Source: Spirosoma arboris | GTDB lineage: Bacteria > Bacteroidota > Bacteroidia > Cytophagales > Spirosomataceae | Direction: 5' to 3' | Assembly: GCF_009754945.1 (NCBI RefSeq) | Contig: NZ_WPIN01000027.1 | Span: 1 to 64,000 of the forward strand | Length of the DNA: 64,000 bases | Part shown: piece by piece, positions 44,322 to 53,144 of the stretch | Numbering within the stretch: position 1 is the first letter of the stretch | Layout of the letters: each line of letters begins with the position of its first letter | Position numbers and translations under genes: made by a program | The notes under the pieces: model-generated | Database searches by the model: none | Seen by the model: the letters and a program-made list of their open reading frames with translations, nothing else | What the model was told of the DNA's origin: nothing

Positions 44322-44738
44322 ATGGATCAACAAGAAAGTATATGGATTGGACCAGATAAATACATTAAATGGATTGAGTTTGATCCAAGCAATGAGCCTA
44401 AAATAGAAATAGATTCTAGGGGCCCATTATATGAGTTATATAACATAAAAGACCCATTAAGTCAGCTATGGAGTAAAACTGAAACCCAATGTGCAGTTGA
44501 TTGTTGTGGTATTAACGCTCACCGGTTTTGGCCTGAAGACATAAAAAAAGCGACTCAATATCTTGACAAATTAACTCTACTAGAGCAACTCAATGAGGTG
44601 AAGAAGCGCTTGTTAGACAGTAATGAACAAGTGGTTGTTTACTATCGGCTGAATCAACTTTTTGAGAAATCAACCTTTTTAGCGCTAATTAACTATTTAT
44701 TAAAAGAGATAGAGAGAAACCTCAATCTACCTAATTGA
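44322..44738 (+). CDS. hypothetical protein, DUF6331-like
   Basis: A 138-residue soluble protein starting MDQQESIWIG. It contains LWSKTETQCAVDCCGINAHR followed by FWPEDIKKA, a cysteine-rich core that recalls the DUF6331 family. That assignment is from pattern memory. The ATG at 44322 is preferred over an upstream GTG at 44286. Its codons are visibly more AT-rich than those of flanking genes, and the next 150 nt hold a possible gene remnant, so this looks like a small accessory insertion between core genes. Confidence 0.6.
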   Translation: MDQQESIWIGPDKYIKWIEFDPSNEPKIEIDSRGPLYELYNIKDPLSQLWSKTETQCAVDCCGINAHRFWPEDIKKATQYLDKLTLLEQLNEVKKRLLDSNEQVVVYYRLNQLFEKSTFLALINYLLKEIERNLNLPN

Positions 44739-44754
44739 GATTACAAAAAGACAA

Positions 44755-44886
44755 CGCTTTTCGGTCGATATTTATGGTGGTCCAGAATATCAATGGCTTA
44801 CTGAAGCCCTACCCATGCAGGAATCGCATTCAGATCGACTATGGCTTAGAGCGGGTTTCTATTTTTGTTTCAGGATAAAGCGATAG
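44755..44886 (+). pseudogene. possible remnant of a protein gene
   Basis: A frame without a start reads SVDIYGGPEYQWLTEALPMQ and runs for about 43 codons to a TAG. The text looks protein-like (aromatic and Gly/Pro-rich, like an outer-membrane or secreted protein fragment) and its base composition differs from the preceding AT-rich gene. I do not recognise the parent family. Confidence 0.3.
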
Positions 44887-44903
44887 CTCATTTCATATTA
44901 CAA

Positions 44904-44935
44904 AAATGGCCAGTCTCTTCTGAAACTGGCCATTT
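44904..44935. terminator. hairpin in the convergent gap before the lipoprotein gene
   Basis: Arms AAATGGCCAGT (44904-44914) and ACTGGCCATTT (44925-44935) have a 10-nt loop. It is the likely terminator for the minus-strand lipoprotein gene and for upstream plus-strand transcripts. Confidence 0.65.
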
Positions 44936-44956
44936 GGCTTACCTACCTACCTTCTT

Positions 44957-45436
44957 CTATCTAATTCCTACATTGAACGTGCCATCTGTGAGTACTCGTT
45001 TTTTAGTACCTGTAACATCATAAGCCGTGAAGCTAAATGTACCGGTTATGTTCGTCGCGGTTTTCGTCTTAATGGTAACTGTTCCCGTTCCACCGTTAAC
45101 CGTCGAAAAATCTTCCTTCGCAATGGTCATAGTTGCAAAATTGACATTACTTAAGGTGTAAGTTCCTTCGGCAACTGTGTTAGGCAAAGCAATGGCCACA
45201 ATATCACTGGTTTTACTATCGAGACCATAAATGGCATAATAGTTACTGGTACCGGGCGAACTGGCTAGTGCGTACGCAAAGTCAGGTGTATAGGACTGTC
45301 CGTCGATTTTTACCGAAAAGCCTGCCTGTGTTTGTGTCGTGGTCGGCGTAACACTGTCGTCCGATTTTTTGCTGCATGAGCTTAAGCTAATAAGGGCGGC
45401 CATGGCCAGGAAGGAAACAAATTGAGCGATTTTCAT
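44957..45436 (-). CDS. hypothetical lipoprotein
   Basis: A 159-residue exported lipoprotein. The signal peptide ends in the lipobox LSSC at about residues 18-21, followed by a Ser/Lys/Thr-rich tether (SKKSDDSVTPTTTQ) and a beta-rich domain (VKIDGQSYTPDFAYALAS, VAEGTYTLSNVNF, GTFSFTAYDVTG). The layout fits small Bacteroidota outer-membrane lipoproteins of the DUF6252 type. The function is unknown. It is monocistronic with a hairpin downstream and an upstream gap of 283 nt. Confidence 0.7.
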   Translation of the reverse strand: MKIAQFVSFLAMAALISLSSCSKKSDDSVTPTTTQTQAGFSVKIDGQSYTPDFAYALASSPGTSNYYAIYGLDSKTSDIVAIALPNTVAEGTYTLSNVNFATMTIAKEDFSTVNGGTGTVTIKTKTATNITGTFSFTAYDVTGTKKRVLTDGTFNVGIR

Positions 45437-45661
45437 GATTGAAATAGAAGTTTTTAAAATGAATAGTTAAAATCTGATGAGGTTCCTGGCCGTTGAGTGA
45501 CCATCACTCGGCCCGGTGAAAAAGGAGTGGGTTGGTTGCCCTTTGTTCCTTTGACATGTCAAAACTACGACAAGCGGGAGGAGCTTATTGGCGAGACTAT
45601 ACAGCGGGCAGATCTAGCTTTAAAAGCGGAGGGAATGGCTGTAAAAGTGGTTGAAAATTAA

Positions 45662-45696
45662 AACGCCAGCCAGAGAATGACTCCCTGGCTGGCGTT
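45662..45696. terminator. terminator after the cupin gene
   Basis: Arms AACGCCAGCCAG (45662-45673) and CTGGCTGGCGTT (45685-45696) have an 11-nt loop. It lies 23 nt downstream of the stop codon of the minus-strand gene at 45720. Confidence 0.75.
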
Positions 45697-45719
45697 CGTT
45701 TAAAATAAATCTCGTTAAC

Positions 45720-46331
45720 TTAAGCGTCTATCTTTATTCGCTGGACAATAGCTTTCACGGGCGTGTCGGAAATAACTCGGACGGTATGTTCAAGATCAAT
45801 CGGAACTGCCATATAATCGCCCGCTGAGAGTTGCACCAATTCGCCCCCGATAGAGCATTCACAGCGGCCCTCCAGAATTAGAAAACTCTCGAGTTCATCG
45901 TGATGTTCTTCCGGCCTTACCGACTGCCTGACCCACAGTAAAATCTGTTCGATTTTGGCATCTTTACGAAGTACATGACCGAACAGATTTTTATAGTTGG
46001 CTGGCGGTTGTATAGACGCAACCGTCCGCTCCCATTGACTGGCATCAGAAGAAGTGTTGATAAGCGGCAGTGCATTTAGATCAAAAGCAAATGCTTCGTC
46101 CAATACACCAAGAGCTTTCATAATTTGGCTTTTCAGGCCGGGCCTGGGTATAACAGGTTCGGCAAGTTCAGAATCGGCCAATGTTTTCATAGCCCAATCC
46201 AGCTCAGCCCGAATAGAGGGGTATTTATTCGCTAATCGTTTCACTTCACCCGCTTCGGCAGCACTAAGTATTCCCAGAGCGTACTGTTCAAGTCGGCCAG
46301 ATTTTATATATTCCTGTTCGTTAAATTGCAT
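45720..46331 (-). CDS. cupin-domain protein with anti-sigma-like N-terminus
   Basis: A 203-residue soluble protein. The N-terminal part (about 1-80) is helical and resembles anti-sigma regulators: YIKSGRLEQYALGILSAAEA and VKRLANKYPSIRAELDWAMK. The C-terminal part (about 110-200) is a cupin barrel with HHDELESFLILEGRCE and LSAGDYMAVPIDLEHTVRVI, the positions where cupins bind metal. The design recalls ChrR-type anti-sigma factors, but the Cys/His zinc site of the anti-sigma domain is not clear. No ECF sigma gene is adjacent. The start at 46331 (MQFNEQEYIK) is preferred over one 10 codons upstream. Confidence 0.7.
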   Translation of the reverse strand: MQFNEQEYIKSGRLEQYALGILSAAEAGEVKRLANKYPSIRAELDWAMKTLADSELAEPVIPRPGLKSQIMKALGVLDEAFAFDLNALPLINTSSDASQWERTVASIQPPANYKNLFGHVLRKDAKIEQILLWVRQSVRPEEHHDELESFLILEGRCECSIGGELVQLSAGDYMAVPIDLEHTVRVISDTPVKAIVQRIKIDA

Positions 46332-46691
46332 CGCTACATCGATAATTATCACATAAAACAACGTACGCTTTCTGACTACCAGCGTTCAAAGCGACAACCA
46401 GCTTATCTTCTAAAATAGACGATATCTTTTTCATTAGCAGCACCGGAGCAGTATAAAGAGTCGGGAATTAAATCTTGCCCAAATTGCAAAATATTATTCG
46501 TTCATCAGTAGGTTATCCTATAGTAAGTTGATGGTAGAATGAGGATATACCGATGTATTTTTACAACATTAGCTTGCTTTTTTGGCCAATTGACCGCTTC
46601 TTGTAAAAGAGTTTTGGCAAGTGATTAAGAGGCTTATACGAATAACTTTTAAACTCATCATACCAATCAACTCTGCACGACTTACTTCCTC
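46332..46691. other. divergent intergenic region
   Basis: About 360 nt between the minus-strand cupin gene and the plus-strand permease gene. It is AT-rich. I see no reliable promoter pair, repeat or open frame. Confidence 0.5.
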
Positions 46692-48176
46692 ATGGCCGAA
46701 AACCAACCGCTCTCCGTTCCATCAGCCGATGTGGCTACAGAACCCACCGAATTTAAGCGTTCACTGAGTCTGATCGACTCCACACTTATCGTCTCCGGCT
46801 CCATGATTGGGTCCGGTGTTTTTATTGTTACCGCCGACATGGTGCGCAACCTAGGCTCATCGGGCTGGTTACTCATGCTTTGGGTATTAACAGGCATATT
46901 GACAGTTGCGGCTGCTCTCAGTTACGGCGAACTAGCCGGTATGATGCCTAAAGCGGGAGGCCAGTACATTTACATTCAGCGTGCTTATGGCCATCTAACT
47001 GGCTTTGTCTATGGCTGGACGGTTTTCACTGTTATCCAGACTGGCACCATTGCCGCTGTAGCGGTTGCCTTTACTAAATATACAGCTGTATTTATCCCAG
47101 CTCTCGGGCCCGATAATGTATTACTGGCCCTCGGGCCGATTAAAGTCACGCTGGGCTCAATCTTCGCTATTTCGAGTCTGGTATTGCTAACGTGGCTCAA
47201 TAGCCAAGGGGTTCAAAGCGGCAAACTGATTCAGAATGTGTTCACATCAGCCAAGCTAATTGCCTTGCTCGGACTAATTGTTATTGGTATCACCATCGGG
47301 CTGAGTAGTGGGCTTCTGTCAACTAATCTTACGAATGCATGGGCTGCCAGCACAACTACAGCAACCGGCGAGGTACTTCCTCTGGCTGGTATCGCGCTGG
47401 TACTAGCGTTTGGTACCTCGATGATTGGCTCCTTATTCTCAGCCGATGCCTGGAATAATGTAACATTTATTGCGGGCGAAATCAAAAATCCACGTCGCAA
47501 TATCCCGCTGGCTTTGTTTTTCGGGACGCTCATCGTAACCACGATTTACTTTCTGGCCAACGTTTCGTACTTATCATTGCTACCGCTGAAAGGGTCACCA
47601 TCAGGCACAGACATTATCAGTCGAGGTATTCAATTTGCTACAGCCGATCGGGTTGCCACAGCCGCTGTCGAGACGGTTTTCGGAAACGTAGCGGTTGCGG
47701 TGATGGCTGTTCTCATTATGATCTCTACCTTCGGCTGCAACAACGGTCTGATTCTGGCTGGCGCGCGATTGTATTATGCTATGGCAAAAGATGGGCTGTT
47801 TCTCAAGCAGGCATCGCACCTGAACAAAAATGCGGTACCGGGCCGTGCGTTGTGGCTGCAATGTATCTGGGCGTCCGTCTTATGTCTGTCAGGGAAATAC
47901 GGCGATCTGCTCGACTATTGCACCTTCGCTTCTTTAGTCTTTTATATGGTTACCATTGCCGGGCTATTTCGACTCCGGCGTACCGAACCGGATGCTGAGC
48001 GTCCTTACCGGGCATTTGGCTATCCCCTCGTTCCGGCTCTATATATTATCGCAGCCCTGACCATCTGCGGTATTCTGCTTTATACTAAAACGTTTAATAC
48101 CGGCATGGGCTTACTTATTGCGGGCCTAGGAATTCCCGTTTATTTCCTGACGAAACGAGGTCAGCAGACGACGTAA
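46692..48176 (+). CDS. APC-superfamily amino acid permease
   Basis: A 494-residue transporter with about 12 hydrophobic segments. The first (STLIVSGSMIGSGVFIVTAD) carries the substrate-binding glycine-rich GSMIGSGVF motif, and ALSYGELAGMMPKAGGQYIY is the conserved loop after helix 3. FGTSMIGSLFSADAWNNVTF and MISTFGCNNGLILAGARLYY are also typical of amino-acid/polyamine antiporters of this family. Substrate is unknown. It is monocistronic. Confidence 0.88.
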   Translation: MAENQPLSVPSADVATEPTEFKRSLSLIDSTLIVSGSMIGSGVFIVTADMVRNLGSSGWLLMLWVLTGILTVAAALSYGELAGMMPKAGGQYIYIQRAYGHLTGFVYGWTVFTVIQTGTIAAVAVAFTKYTAVFIPALGPDNVLLALGPIKVTLGSIFAISSLVLLTWLNSQGVQSGKLIQNVFTSAKLIALLGLIVIGITIGLSSGLLSTNLTNAWAASTTTATGEVLPLAGIALVLAFGTSMIGSLFSADAWNNVTFIAGEIKNPRRNIPLALFFGTLIVTTIYFLANVSYLSLLPLKGSPSGTDIISRGIQFATADRVATAAVETVFGNVAVAVMAVLIMISTFGCNNGLILAGARLYYAMAKDGLFLKQASHLNKNAVPGRALWLQCIWASVLCLSGKYGDLLDYCTFASLVFYMVTIAGLFRLRRTEPDAERPYRAFGYPLVPALYIIAALTICGILLYTKTFNTGMGLLIAGLGIPVYFLTKRGQQTT

Positions 48177-48389
48177 CGAACTCTTTTTATTCATATTCTC
48201 CTGCGGCTAATTCACCAGAGTAAACTGTGGGAGAATACCAGCTTTCGACTATACAACCCTGAGTCCTGATTCACGTTGGCTAACTATAAGCCCAAAAAAC
48301 CAGGCCGATCTGGAAATTAAAAGAAGATTTATACCATAACTTATTGGCTGCTCTAACCGTTTGTCAGACAGGTACTCATAGGCGGACAA

Positions 48390-49016
48390 ATGACCGATTA
48401 CCAGGGAAACGAAACCCTTCGTATGGAAACATTCAGCGATGGCGTTTTTGCAATTGACATTACTCTCCTCACCTTTCAGTTAAAGGCTCCTGGATTAAAA
48501 GCGGCTACGTCAAATCATACATTAGCGCTGGCTCTCTTTCAGCAATGGCCAGATTACATTGCCTACTTCATTAGCTTCGCAACCATCTTTATCATCTGGC
48601 TGAACCACCATCGAATGTATAACGTGATTCAGCGAAGCGACGTCCGGTTTATGTTTTATAACGGGCTCTTACTGCTCTTGGTTAGTATTATTCCCTTCAC
48701 AACCTCACTGTTGGCCGATTATATCGATACGCCTGCTAATCAGCTTTCATCTGGCTTGTATATGCTTCTATTTGCCGGTATATCCTGGGCGTTATTCATT
48801 ATGTGGAACTACGCTACCGACAATTATCGGCTCCTAAAACGACCTGCCGCCGATGTGCGCATCCAAAATGTTCGAAGTAGCTTACTTATTAGCACAATCA
48901 CGTATACAATAGCCGCGGGTGTAGCCGTTTTAGTACCTTTTCTGAGCATTCTGATGGGGTTGGCCATTGTCTTTTATCTATCTCGATTAAAATATCATCG
49001 AGCAAAAGTCGTTTAA
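48390..49016 (+). CDS. TMEM175-family membrane channel protein (DUF1211)
   Basis: A 208-residue protein with about six hydrophobic segments and the hallmark MRMETFSDGVFAIDITLL-like sequence near the N-terminus (here RMETFSDGVFAIDIT). The FSD motif marks TMEM175-type potassium channels; the bacterial forms have one such repeat and work as tetramers. It starts 213 nt after the permease stop and ends 15 nt before the M23 peptidase start on the same strand. Confidence 0.85.
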   Translation: MTDYQGNETLRMETFSDGVFAIDITLLTFQLKAPGLKAATSNHTLALALFQQWPDYIAYFISFATIFIIWLNHHRMYNVIQRSDVRFMFYNGLLLLLVSIIPFTTSLLADYIDTPANQLSSGLYMLLFAGISWALFIMWNYATDNYRLLKRPAADVRIQNVRSSLLISTITYTIAAGVAVLVPFLSILMGLAIVFYLSRLKYHRAKVV

Positions 49017-49031
49017 TACTATAGTATAAGT

Positions 49032-50405
49032 ATGGTAGTTAGAGATTCACTCCGTTTTCTTTTTGCAGGATTGTTAATAGGTTGGTTAAACGCCTGCACA
49101 GGTGTTGGTCCAACAGCCAACTTATTTAGGCCATCATCGCCACATGAGCAGTATGGCCAATCGCTTAAGGAAGCAAAACTCGACCATACAGCCTTGGGCA
49201 TCGATTGGCTTACTGCCGGCGAACGAGCGCTCCGAGATTCCCTAAAAATCACAATCCCCTATCGCGAAAGCGGCTATTTTTCGGCGAATAAACCCTTTGC
49301 TGTCGGTTATAGACTGGATGCTCAACGGGGCGACCGCTTTCTGATAAAAGTCGAAACACAGGGGACTAAGGAAGTTCAGGTATTTATTGATGTATTCGCC
49401 CTGGAAGACCGCAACCGAAGCAGCCTGATGGCGGCCTCAAAAGCCGATACCAACGTACTGACCTGGGAACCCCGAAAAACACAGCCCTATCTTATTCGTA
49501 TTCAGCCCGAACTGCTGCGAAGCGGCAATTATACGATCACCGTTACTCGAGAACCTGCTTTGGCTTTTCCAGTGAAAGGTCATGATAGTCGCCAGATCAG
49601 CAGCTACTTTGGCGCTGTTCGAGACGGGGGACGTCGGCGCCATGAAGGTGTTGATATTTTTGCGTCCAAGGGTACGCCGGCCCTGGCATCGGTCAATGGG
49701 GTTATTACGGGTGTAGGCTCAAACACGTTAGGTGGAAATGTTGCTTTTCTAGCGGATAATGACCACAACATTCGCCTTTACTATGCGCACCTCGACCGCT
49801 GGAATGTTAGTAATGGGCAGCACGTTTCGGTTGGCGATACAATAGGCTTTGTCGGTAATACCGGCAATGCCCGTACAACAGGACCTCATCTGCATTTTGG
49901 CATATATGACTTTTCAGGTGGCGCAACAGATCCCCTTCCCTTTATTCGACTGGGGCGCGGGCCAGCAAAACAAGCATTACTTAGTCCATCACGCTTAGGT
50001 GATTCAATACGAATTTCCTCCATTAAATCAGCCATTCGGCTGGCTCCCCATAGTGATGCTCCCATTCTGTGTGAGCTTCCGAAATCATCAGCATTGACCA
50101 TCGTTGGCGGTACCGAAACCTGGTTACGTATTGAATTGCCCGATGGGCTCATGGGTTATATAGCCAGCAATACAATTGAACCTGCTAAGCGTCCGCTTCG
50201 TCGAGTAACCTTATCAACCACTGGTAATTTGTTAGAGATTGCGGATAAAAAGTCAGGGATCATTCAACAGCTGCCTCTTGATTCAACTGTTGATGTATTG
50301 GCTTTAACAAACACATTTCAACTGGTTCGCAGTTTGGATGGGCAAACGGGCTGGATACCCTTGGCTACGACTTCCAGTCATTCGGCGAATGCCCTTAAAC
50401 GTTAA
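49032..50405 (+). CDS. M23 family metallopeptidase lipoprotein with SH3-type tail
   Basis: A 457-residue envelope protein. The N-terminal signal ends in a lipobox (LNAC, about residues 19-22). A beta-rich region (about 75-185) is followed by an M23/LytM domain (about 195-310) with the zinc-site motifs RRRHEGVDIFA and GPHLHFGIYD. The C-terminal 130 residues hold two SH3b-like beta repeats (for example APILCELPKSSALTIVGGTE and GIIQQLPLDSTVDVLALTN). It likely trims peptidoglycan cross-links or activates an amidase. It starts 15 nt after the TMEM175 stop. Confidence 0.86.
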   Translation: MVVRDSLRFLFAGLLIGWLNACTGVGPTANLFRPSSPHEQYGQSLKEAKLDHTALGIDWLTAGERALRDSLKITIPYRESGYFSANKPFAVGYRLDAQRGDRFLIKVETQGTKEVQVFIDVFALEDRNRSSLMAASKADTNVLTWEPRKTQPYLIRIQPELLRSGNYTITVTREPALAFPVKGHDSRQISSYFGAVRDGGRRRHEGVDIFASKGTPALASVNGVITGVGSNTLGGNVAFLADNDHNIRLYYAHLDRWNVSNGQHVSVGDTIGFVGNTGNARTTGPHLHFGIYDFSGGATDPLPFIRLGRGPAKQALLSPSRLGDSIRISSIKSAIRLAPHSDAPILCELPKSSALTIVGGTETWLRIELPDGLMGYIASNTIEPAKRPLRRVTLSTTGNLLEIADKKSGIIQQLPLDSTVDVLALTNTFQLVRSLDGQTGWIPLATTSSHSANALKR

Positions 50406-50455
50406 ATCTTGCTTAAAATTTTATTTAGTTGTTATTTTATATAAAGTCAGATTAT

Positions 50456-50680
50456 TATATTTGACTATTGGTGTAGCTACAATTAATTCCGTAACGTCTG
50501 CTTAGCATATTATTTTTAGGATCGTAAAATGGTACTAATCATGATTATGTAGGTTATTGAGATGGTAGCACTCAGGCAAATTATTTATTAAAAGAATTCG
50601 CCACCGTTAGTAACGGTAGCAACCTGCTTAAATAACCAACCTATGAAAATGTAAAGGCATCCCTAGTGGATGCCTTTTTT
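50456..50680 (+). ncRNA. candidate small RNA
   Basis: A TAnnTTTG element (TATATTTG at 50456-50463) and a rho-independent terminator (50653-50680) bracket about 210 nt with no usable open frame. The palindrome ACCGTTA-G-TAACGGT is inside. The -33 box is weak. I recognise no RNA family; this is a prediction from layout only. Confidence 0.35.
50653..50680 (+). terminator. rho-independent terminator
   Basis: Stem AAAGGCATCC (50653-50662) with GGATGCCTTT (50668-50677), loop CTAGT, followed by more T residues. It is 250 nt from the M23 stop, too far for an ordinary 3' end of that gene. Confidence 0.8.
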
Positions 50681-50742
50681 AGGTTAAAGAGTTAAGCGGA
50701 TTGGCTTGCTCTACTCATTTCAGAATCTGAGAGTCAAATTTA

Positions 50743-50773
50743 TTTGTATAAAGTCTAAATAAAACTACTTTTG
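50743..50773 (+). promoter_or_regulatory. full Bacteroidota-type promoter of the DUF6607 gene
   Basis: TTTG at 50743-50746, a 19-nt spacer and TACTTTTG at 50766-50773 match the consensus exactly. The ATG follows 38 nt later. Confidence 0.72.
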
Positions 50774-50811
50774 CAGCATTAACGATTGTTTCACATAACG
50801 CCTTATTTATC

Positions 50812-51741
50812 ATGCGTTTGTCTTTAGTGACCATTCTCGTATTGCTATCAGTTAGTAGCGTCTTTGCCCAAACGACACCTAAATTGGAGGACATAGCAGC
50901 TATTAAAGGCCAATGCGGCTGCCATGACGTTAACTTCCTATACGCAGAGACATTTGCTCCCGAAAAGACCTACACCTTTAAAGATCGGTATACAGCTAAA
51001 GGCACTGAATGGGTATTTGTTGAAGAAGAGACCGGTCCGACGTCTCGGCCCAACAAAATCGTCATTCAGCACTTACTGGTAGTGAGCGATTCAATGGTTA
51101 TTAAGCACTGGCGTGAAGACTGGCTTTATCAAAATACAAGCTTGCTCAAATTTGATCAGAATGCTTCCTGGAAACGCACACAACTGTCGGCAGCACAAGT
51201 AAAAGGCCAGTGGACTCAGAAAGTTTTTGAAGTAGATGATAGCCCGCGTTATGAAGGATCAGCAACCTGGATTCATGCCGATGGTCGGGATTATTGGGAA
51301 AGTACGGCTGATGCTCCCCTCCCCCGTCGCGAATACACCAAACGCACCGATTACAATGTTATGCGTCGAACCAACCATCACGAAATTCGCCCAGACGGGT
51401 ATATACACGAGCAGGATAATGATAAAATCATTCGCTCTGAAGCAGGTGACCAACTGTTAGCATCTGAAAAAGGACTGAACACTTATAAACGCACCGACGA
51501 GAAAAAATGTCAGGCAGCCAAAGATTGGTGGGCTAAAAACCGAGCCTATTGGGCCAATGTTCGCGCCGTTTGGAACGAGATACTACCCAACCGCGACGCC
51601 GTAGCCATAAAAGGTCAGGTAAAAGGCAGCGTACTGAGCCGGGAATTGGATGAACTAGCTGTATCGTCGCAGAAAACGACCTATGATTCTGCTACAAGTC
51701 GCCAACTTATCCGCCAAACCATTGAAAAATTCCTGAAGTAA
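50812..51741 (+). CDS. secreted DUF6607 family protein
   Basis: A 309-residue exported protein of unknown function. It has a signal peptide (MRLSLVTILVLLSVSSVFAQ) and the family features IKGQCGCHDVNFLYAETFAP, IVIQHLLVVSDSMVIKHWRE and DWLYQNTSLLKFDQNASWKR. The Cys-x-Cys pair near residue 36 and the KHWR(E/Q)DW motif are what I associate with DUF6607. It has its own strong promoter and a strong 3' hairpin, so it is a single-gene unit. Confidence 0.8.
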   Translation: MRLSLVTILVLLSVSSVFAQTTPKLEDIAAIKGQCGCHDVNFLYAETFAPEKTYTFKDRYTAKGTEWVFVEEETGPTSRPNKIVIQHLLVVSDSMVIKHWREDWLYQNTSLLKFDQNASWKRTQLSAAQVKGQWTQKVFEVDDSPRYEGSATWIHADGRDYWESTADAPLPRREYTKRTDYNVMRRTNHHEIRPDGYIHEQDNDKIIRSEAGDQLLASEKGLNTYKRTDEKKCQAAKDWWAKNRAYWANVRAVWNEILPNRDAVAIKGQVKGSVLSRELDELAVSSQKTTYDSATSRQLIRQTIEKFLK

Positions 51742-51747
51742 ATGCCT

Positions 51748-51786
51748 AAAAATAACCCCATTTGCCCAGCAAATGGGGTTATTTTT
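51748..51786. terminator. bidirectional terminator after the DUF6607 gene
   Basis: Perfect 18-bp arms 51748-51765 and 51769-51786 with a 3-nt loop have A-runs on one side and T-runs on the other. It lies between convergent genes, 7 nt after the stop at 51741 and 2 nt before the other stop at 51788. Confidence 0.88.
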
Positions 51787-51787
51787 A

Positions 51788-52090
51788 TTACCATTTAGGG
51801 GGAGATTTACTACTAACCTGTGTCGAATCGCCAGCCTCGACCGAGGTAGTTGAGCTCCAAGACGAGTCAATTGGAACGGTTGTTTGGATTGTATCACAGT
51901 TGGCAAGCTTTGCCTGTAAATCTACTATTTTGCTTTCCTTTTGTGTAAGATTACGTTGAAAGTCAATCGTTGCATCTTCGAGTCGCTGGTGCCGTTGATA
52001 GGAAACACCGAGCAATGCCGCAATGCCCAACAGTAGTATAAGGACTACTGCGATAAGCGAATAAATAATTCCTCGGCTTACGACAGGCAT
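51788..52090 (-). CDS. small membrane-anchored coiled-coil protein
   Basis: Unrecognised 100-residue protein. One N-terminal membrane helix (about 6-28, RGIIYSLIAVVLILLLGIAA) is followed by a helical segment with coiled-coil character (about 30-66, RHQRLEDATIDFQRNLTQKE) and a Ser/Thr-rich tail. This arrangement fits a small envelope tether or cell-division accessory protein, but no function can be assigned. It is convergent with the DUF6607 gene across the terminator. Confidence 0.55.
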   Translation of the reverse strand: MPVVSRGIIYSLIAVVLILLLGIAALLGVSYQRHQRLEDATIDFQRNLTQKESKIVDLQAKLANCDTIQTTVPIDSSWSSTTSVEAGDSTQVSSKSPPKW

Positions 52091-52141
52091 AATACAACAT
52101 CAACATAAAGCCGCAATTTAACAAAAAGCTATGGCCATAAA

Positions 52142-52172
52142 AAAACCTGCTGTCTAACCGAGAGCAGGTTTT
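52142..52172. terminator. terminator after the DUF4136 gene
   Basis: Stem AAAACCTGCT (52142-52151) with AGCAGGTTTT (52163-52172), loop of 11 nt, flanked by A and T runs. It lies about 20 nt after the stop of the minus-strand DUF4136 gene. Confidence 0.75.
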
Positions 52173-52191
52173 CCATTTGTCATTTATCCGC

Positions 52192-52761
52192 TTAGCGAGC
52201 CGCGCCATAATCCTGGCCAGCACTCTCGGGGAAGTTCTTCATAATACTGGTCACCGTTTCGCGAAAAGCCTGATCACGATCACGCTCCTTATTGCGGGTA
52301 TTTAATTGGCCCGTTGCCCAACCCTGCCAGATAATATCGTTAGTACGAGCATCTGATACGTTAACAACTACCCGATTTTCTTCATACTGCCGCGAATAGA
52401 CGTTGTTACCCATACCACCGTACCACCAAGAATAAGGCGAATACATATTATTGGACTGAATTTGCTGCTTGTCTTTCGAGTCCATAAAGAACCGAACAAC
52501 CAAATCCGCTTCACCCTGGGTTACGGGCTTATATCCTCTCGCTTTGAGCGACTGGTCAAGCGCATCAGCAATCCGACGCTGGTTTAGGTTGCTACCTACA
52601 ATCGGATCAGCGTTGCGTTGCCGGTCAGCTTCGATACGATAGGTCGAAAACTGCCGAACATTTACTTTAGGATCGTAGTCGTATTTAACCGTTATAGCCG
52701 GAGCGCAAGACGCCAGCGTACCGACGACGAACAAACTGGTGATTATGCCTTTGAATTTCAT
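52192..52761 (-). CDS. DUF4136 domain lipoprotein
   Basis: A 189-residue exported lipoprotein. The signal peptide MKFKGIITSLFVVGTLASC ends in the lipobox LASC. The body has the DUF4136 pattern: VKYDYDPKVNVRQFSTYRI, LDQSLKARGYKPVTQGEADL with VRFFMDSK, and a C-terminal LNTRNKERDRDQAFRETVTS helix. The family is widespread in Gram-negative envelopes with unknown function. The ATG at 52761 is preferred because it starts the signal peptide. It is monocistronic. Confidence 0.82.
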   Translation of the reverse strand: MKFKGIITSLFVVGTLASCAPAITVKYDYDPKVNVRQFSTYRIEADRQRNADPIVGSNLNQRRIADALDQSLKARGYKPVTQGEADLVVRFFMDSKDKQQIQSNNMYSPYSWWYGGMGNNVYSRQYEENRVVVNVSDARTNDIIWQGWATGQLNTRNKERDRDQAFRETVTSIMKNFPESAGQDYGAAR

Positions 52762-53144
52762 GTATTTTGAGTCGTTAATTGTTGTCAAACCGATTAGTAA
52801 ACGTTCGGCAAACGGGCATTCGTATATGATAGTAAAATAACTAAAACTAGACCATATTCGTTCCGATTTTAAGCGTGTAGCATATGTCTCAATCCAAAGA
52901 TAACTTCTTGATATTCAGAAGAAATTATTTTAATTAACCAAATTTAACGACCTATTAATCCACGTCGTTTATCTAGCCAGATTTCAGTTGATTCCGCTGG
53001 TTAATCCTTAATCAATCGAGTCGAAAATCACGCTAGCTAAACAAAGAATTAAGTTAAGCGAACTTACTTAAAAAATGCCCAGCTATTCCTTATCTATGAC
53101 GCCATAAGAAAGCAAACCGTTGCAATGAGTTTGCAAAAAATACC
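52762..53144. other. intergenic region upstream of the DUF4136 gene
   Basis: About 380 nt between the DUF4136 start and the atpG terminator. It is AT-rich with no credible open frame or clear TAnnTTTG element. Confidence 0.5.

Larger units (their letters stand above)
50406..50811. other. intergenic region between M23 and DUF6607 genes
   Basis: About 406 nt without a protein gene. It holds a TATATTTG promoter element (50456-50463), a 15-nt palindrome ACCGTTA-G-TAACGGT (50603-50617), a terminator (50653-50680) and the complete promoter of the DUF6607 gene. Only frames of fewer than ten codons occur before the terminator. Confidence 0.6.

Noticed and set aside
48190..48240. A possible TATTCTCC / GGAGAATA stem after the permease gene
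   Set aside because: The arms are only 8 bp and about 27 nt apart, not enough to call a terminator.
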